DNA of 6,106 nucleotides from Calditrichaceae bacterium (lineage in GTDB: Bacteria > Calditrichota > Calditrichia > Calditrichales > Calditrichaceae), in assembly GCA_030592985.1 (NCBI GenBank), contig JAUVIB010000209.1, positions 1 to 6,106 on the forward strand. The letters are read 5' to 3'. Shown piece by piece: positions 6,012 through 6,106 of the stretch. The translations under genes and the position numbers were made by a program. The notes beneath the pieces are model-generated. The model was not told the DNA's origin. It worked only from the letters and a program-made list of their open reading frames with translations, and made no database searches. Position 1 is the first letter of the stretch. Each line of letters opens with the position of its first letter.

Positions 6012-6106
6012 ATGAACTATAAAAATATTCTCGTCATTCAGACAGCATTTTTGGGTGATGTTATTTTGATTACTCCATTGATCCGCGCTGTGAAACAGAT
6101 TTTTCC
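6012..6106 (+). CDS. Family 9 glycosyltransferase (heptosyltransferase-like), N-terminal part
   Basis: The window ends after 31 codons. The visible N-terminus, NILVIQTAFLGDVILITPL (5-23), is the first strand and loop of GT9/ADP-heptose:LPS heptosyltransferases, including the conserved G-D (15-16), whose Asp is the presumed catalytic base in the WaaC/WaaF group, and the T-P that follows. Such enzymes add heptose to the LPS inner core at the cytoplasmic face of the inner membrane. ATG 6012 is chosen because the only nearby alternative, ATG 6007, runs into TGA after one codon. The ribosome-binding site is weak: an AAAGGTGA at 5983-5990 is too far away. It is separated from the family 4 gene by 169 bp of repeat-bearing spacer, so it may have its own promoter. 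Confidence 0.85.
   Translation, partial: MNYKNILVIQTAFLGDVILITPLIRAVKQIF

Overview
The window is about 6.1 kb of AT-rich bacterial DNA. Every gene that can be read lies on the + strand, and most of them act on cell-surface glycans. The start of a family 9 (heptosyltransferase-type) glycosyltransferase at the right edge, next to a KdtX/WaaE-type family 2 glycosyltransferase, indicates a Gram-negative cell making lipopolysaccharide core or a similar surface glycan. The phylum cannot be fixed from sequence alone. The low GC, the TTG and GTG starts and a 7-bp-periodic intergenic repeat would fit an FCB-like or other environmental lineage, but that is a weak inference.

Layout: (1) 1-126, the last 41 codons of an unrecognised gene. 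(2) 127-598, a 472-bp AT-rich gap with a candidate promoter, an A/T hairpin and a 45-codon open stretch whose stop overlaps the next start as ATGA. (3) 599-1447, an FkbM-family methyltransferase. (4) 1569-2234, a TsaC/YrdC-type threonylcarbamoyl-AMP synthase (tRNA t6A modification), the one housekeeping gene here. (5) 2478-5842, a tight cassette: a LicD/fukutin-like transferase, a family 2 glycosyltransferase with a WGWEDDD C-terminal domain, a KdtX/WaaE-like family 2 glycosyltransferase broken by one in-frame TAA, and a family 4 glycosyltransferase. (6) 5843-6011, a spacer with five tandem degenerate heptamers and a perfect 7+1+7 palindrome. (7) 6012 to the end, the N-terminus of a family 9 glycosyltransferase.

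The genes from 2478 on probably form one transcription unit: two successive junctions overlap or nearly touch at a TTGA tetranucleotide, and the next gap is 13 bp. A likely joint role is stepwise building of a surface oligosaccharide, with family 9, 4 and 2 enzymes adding sugars, the LicD-like protein adding a phospho-substituent and the FkbM protein adding a methyl group. The order of steps and the substrates cannot be read from the sequence.

The clearest anomaly is the in-frame stop at 4282-4284. The reading frame and family similarity continue unbroken on both sides, so this is a recent nonsense mutation, a sequencing error or, less likely, readthrough. I see no convincing evidence for a wholly new system; the window looks like an accessory glycan locus with some unusual small-scale features.
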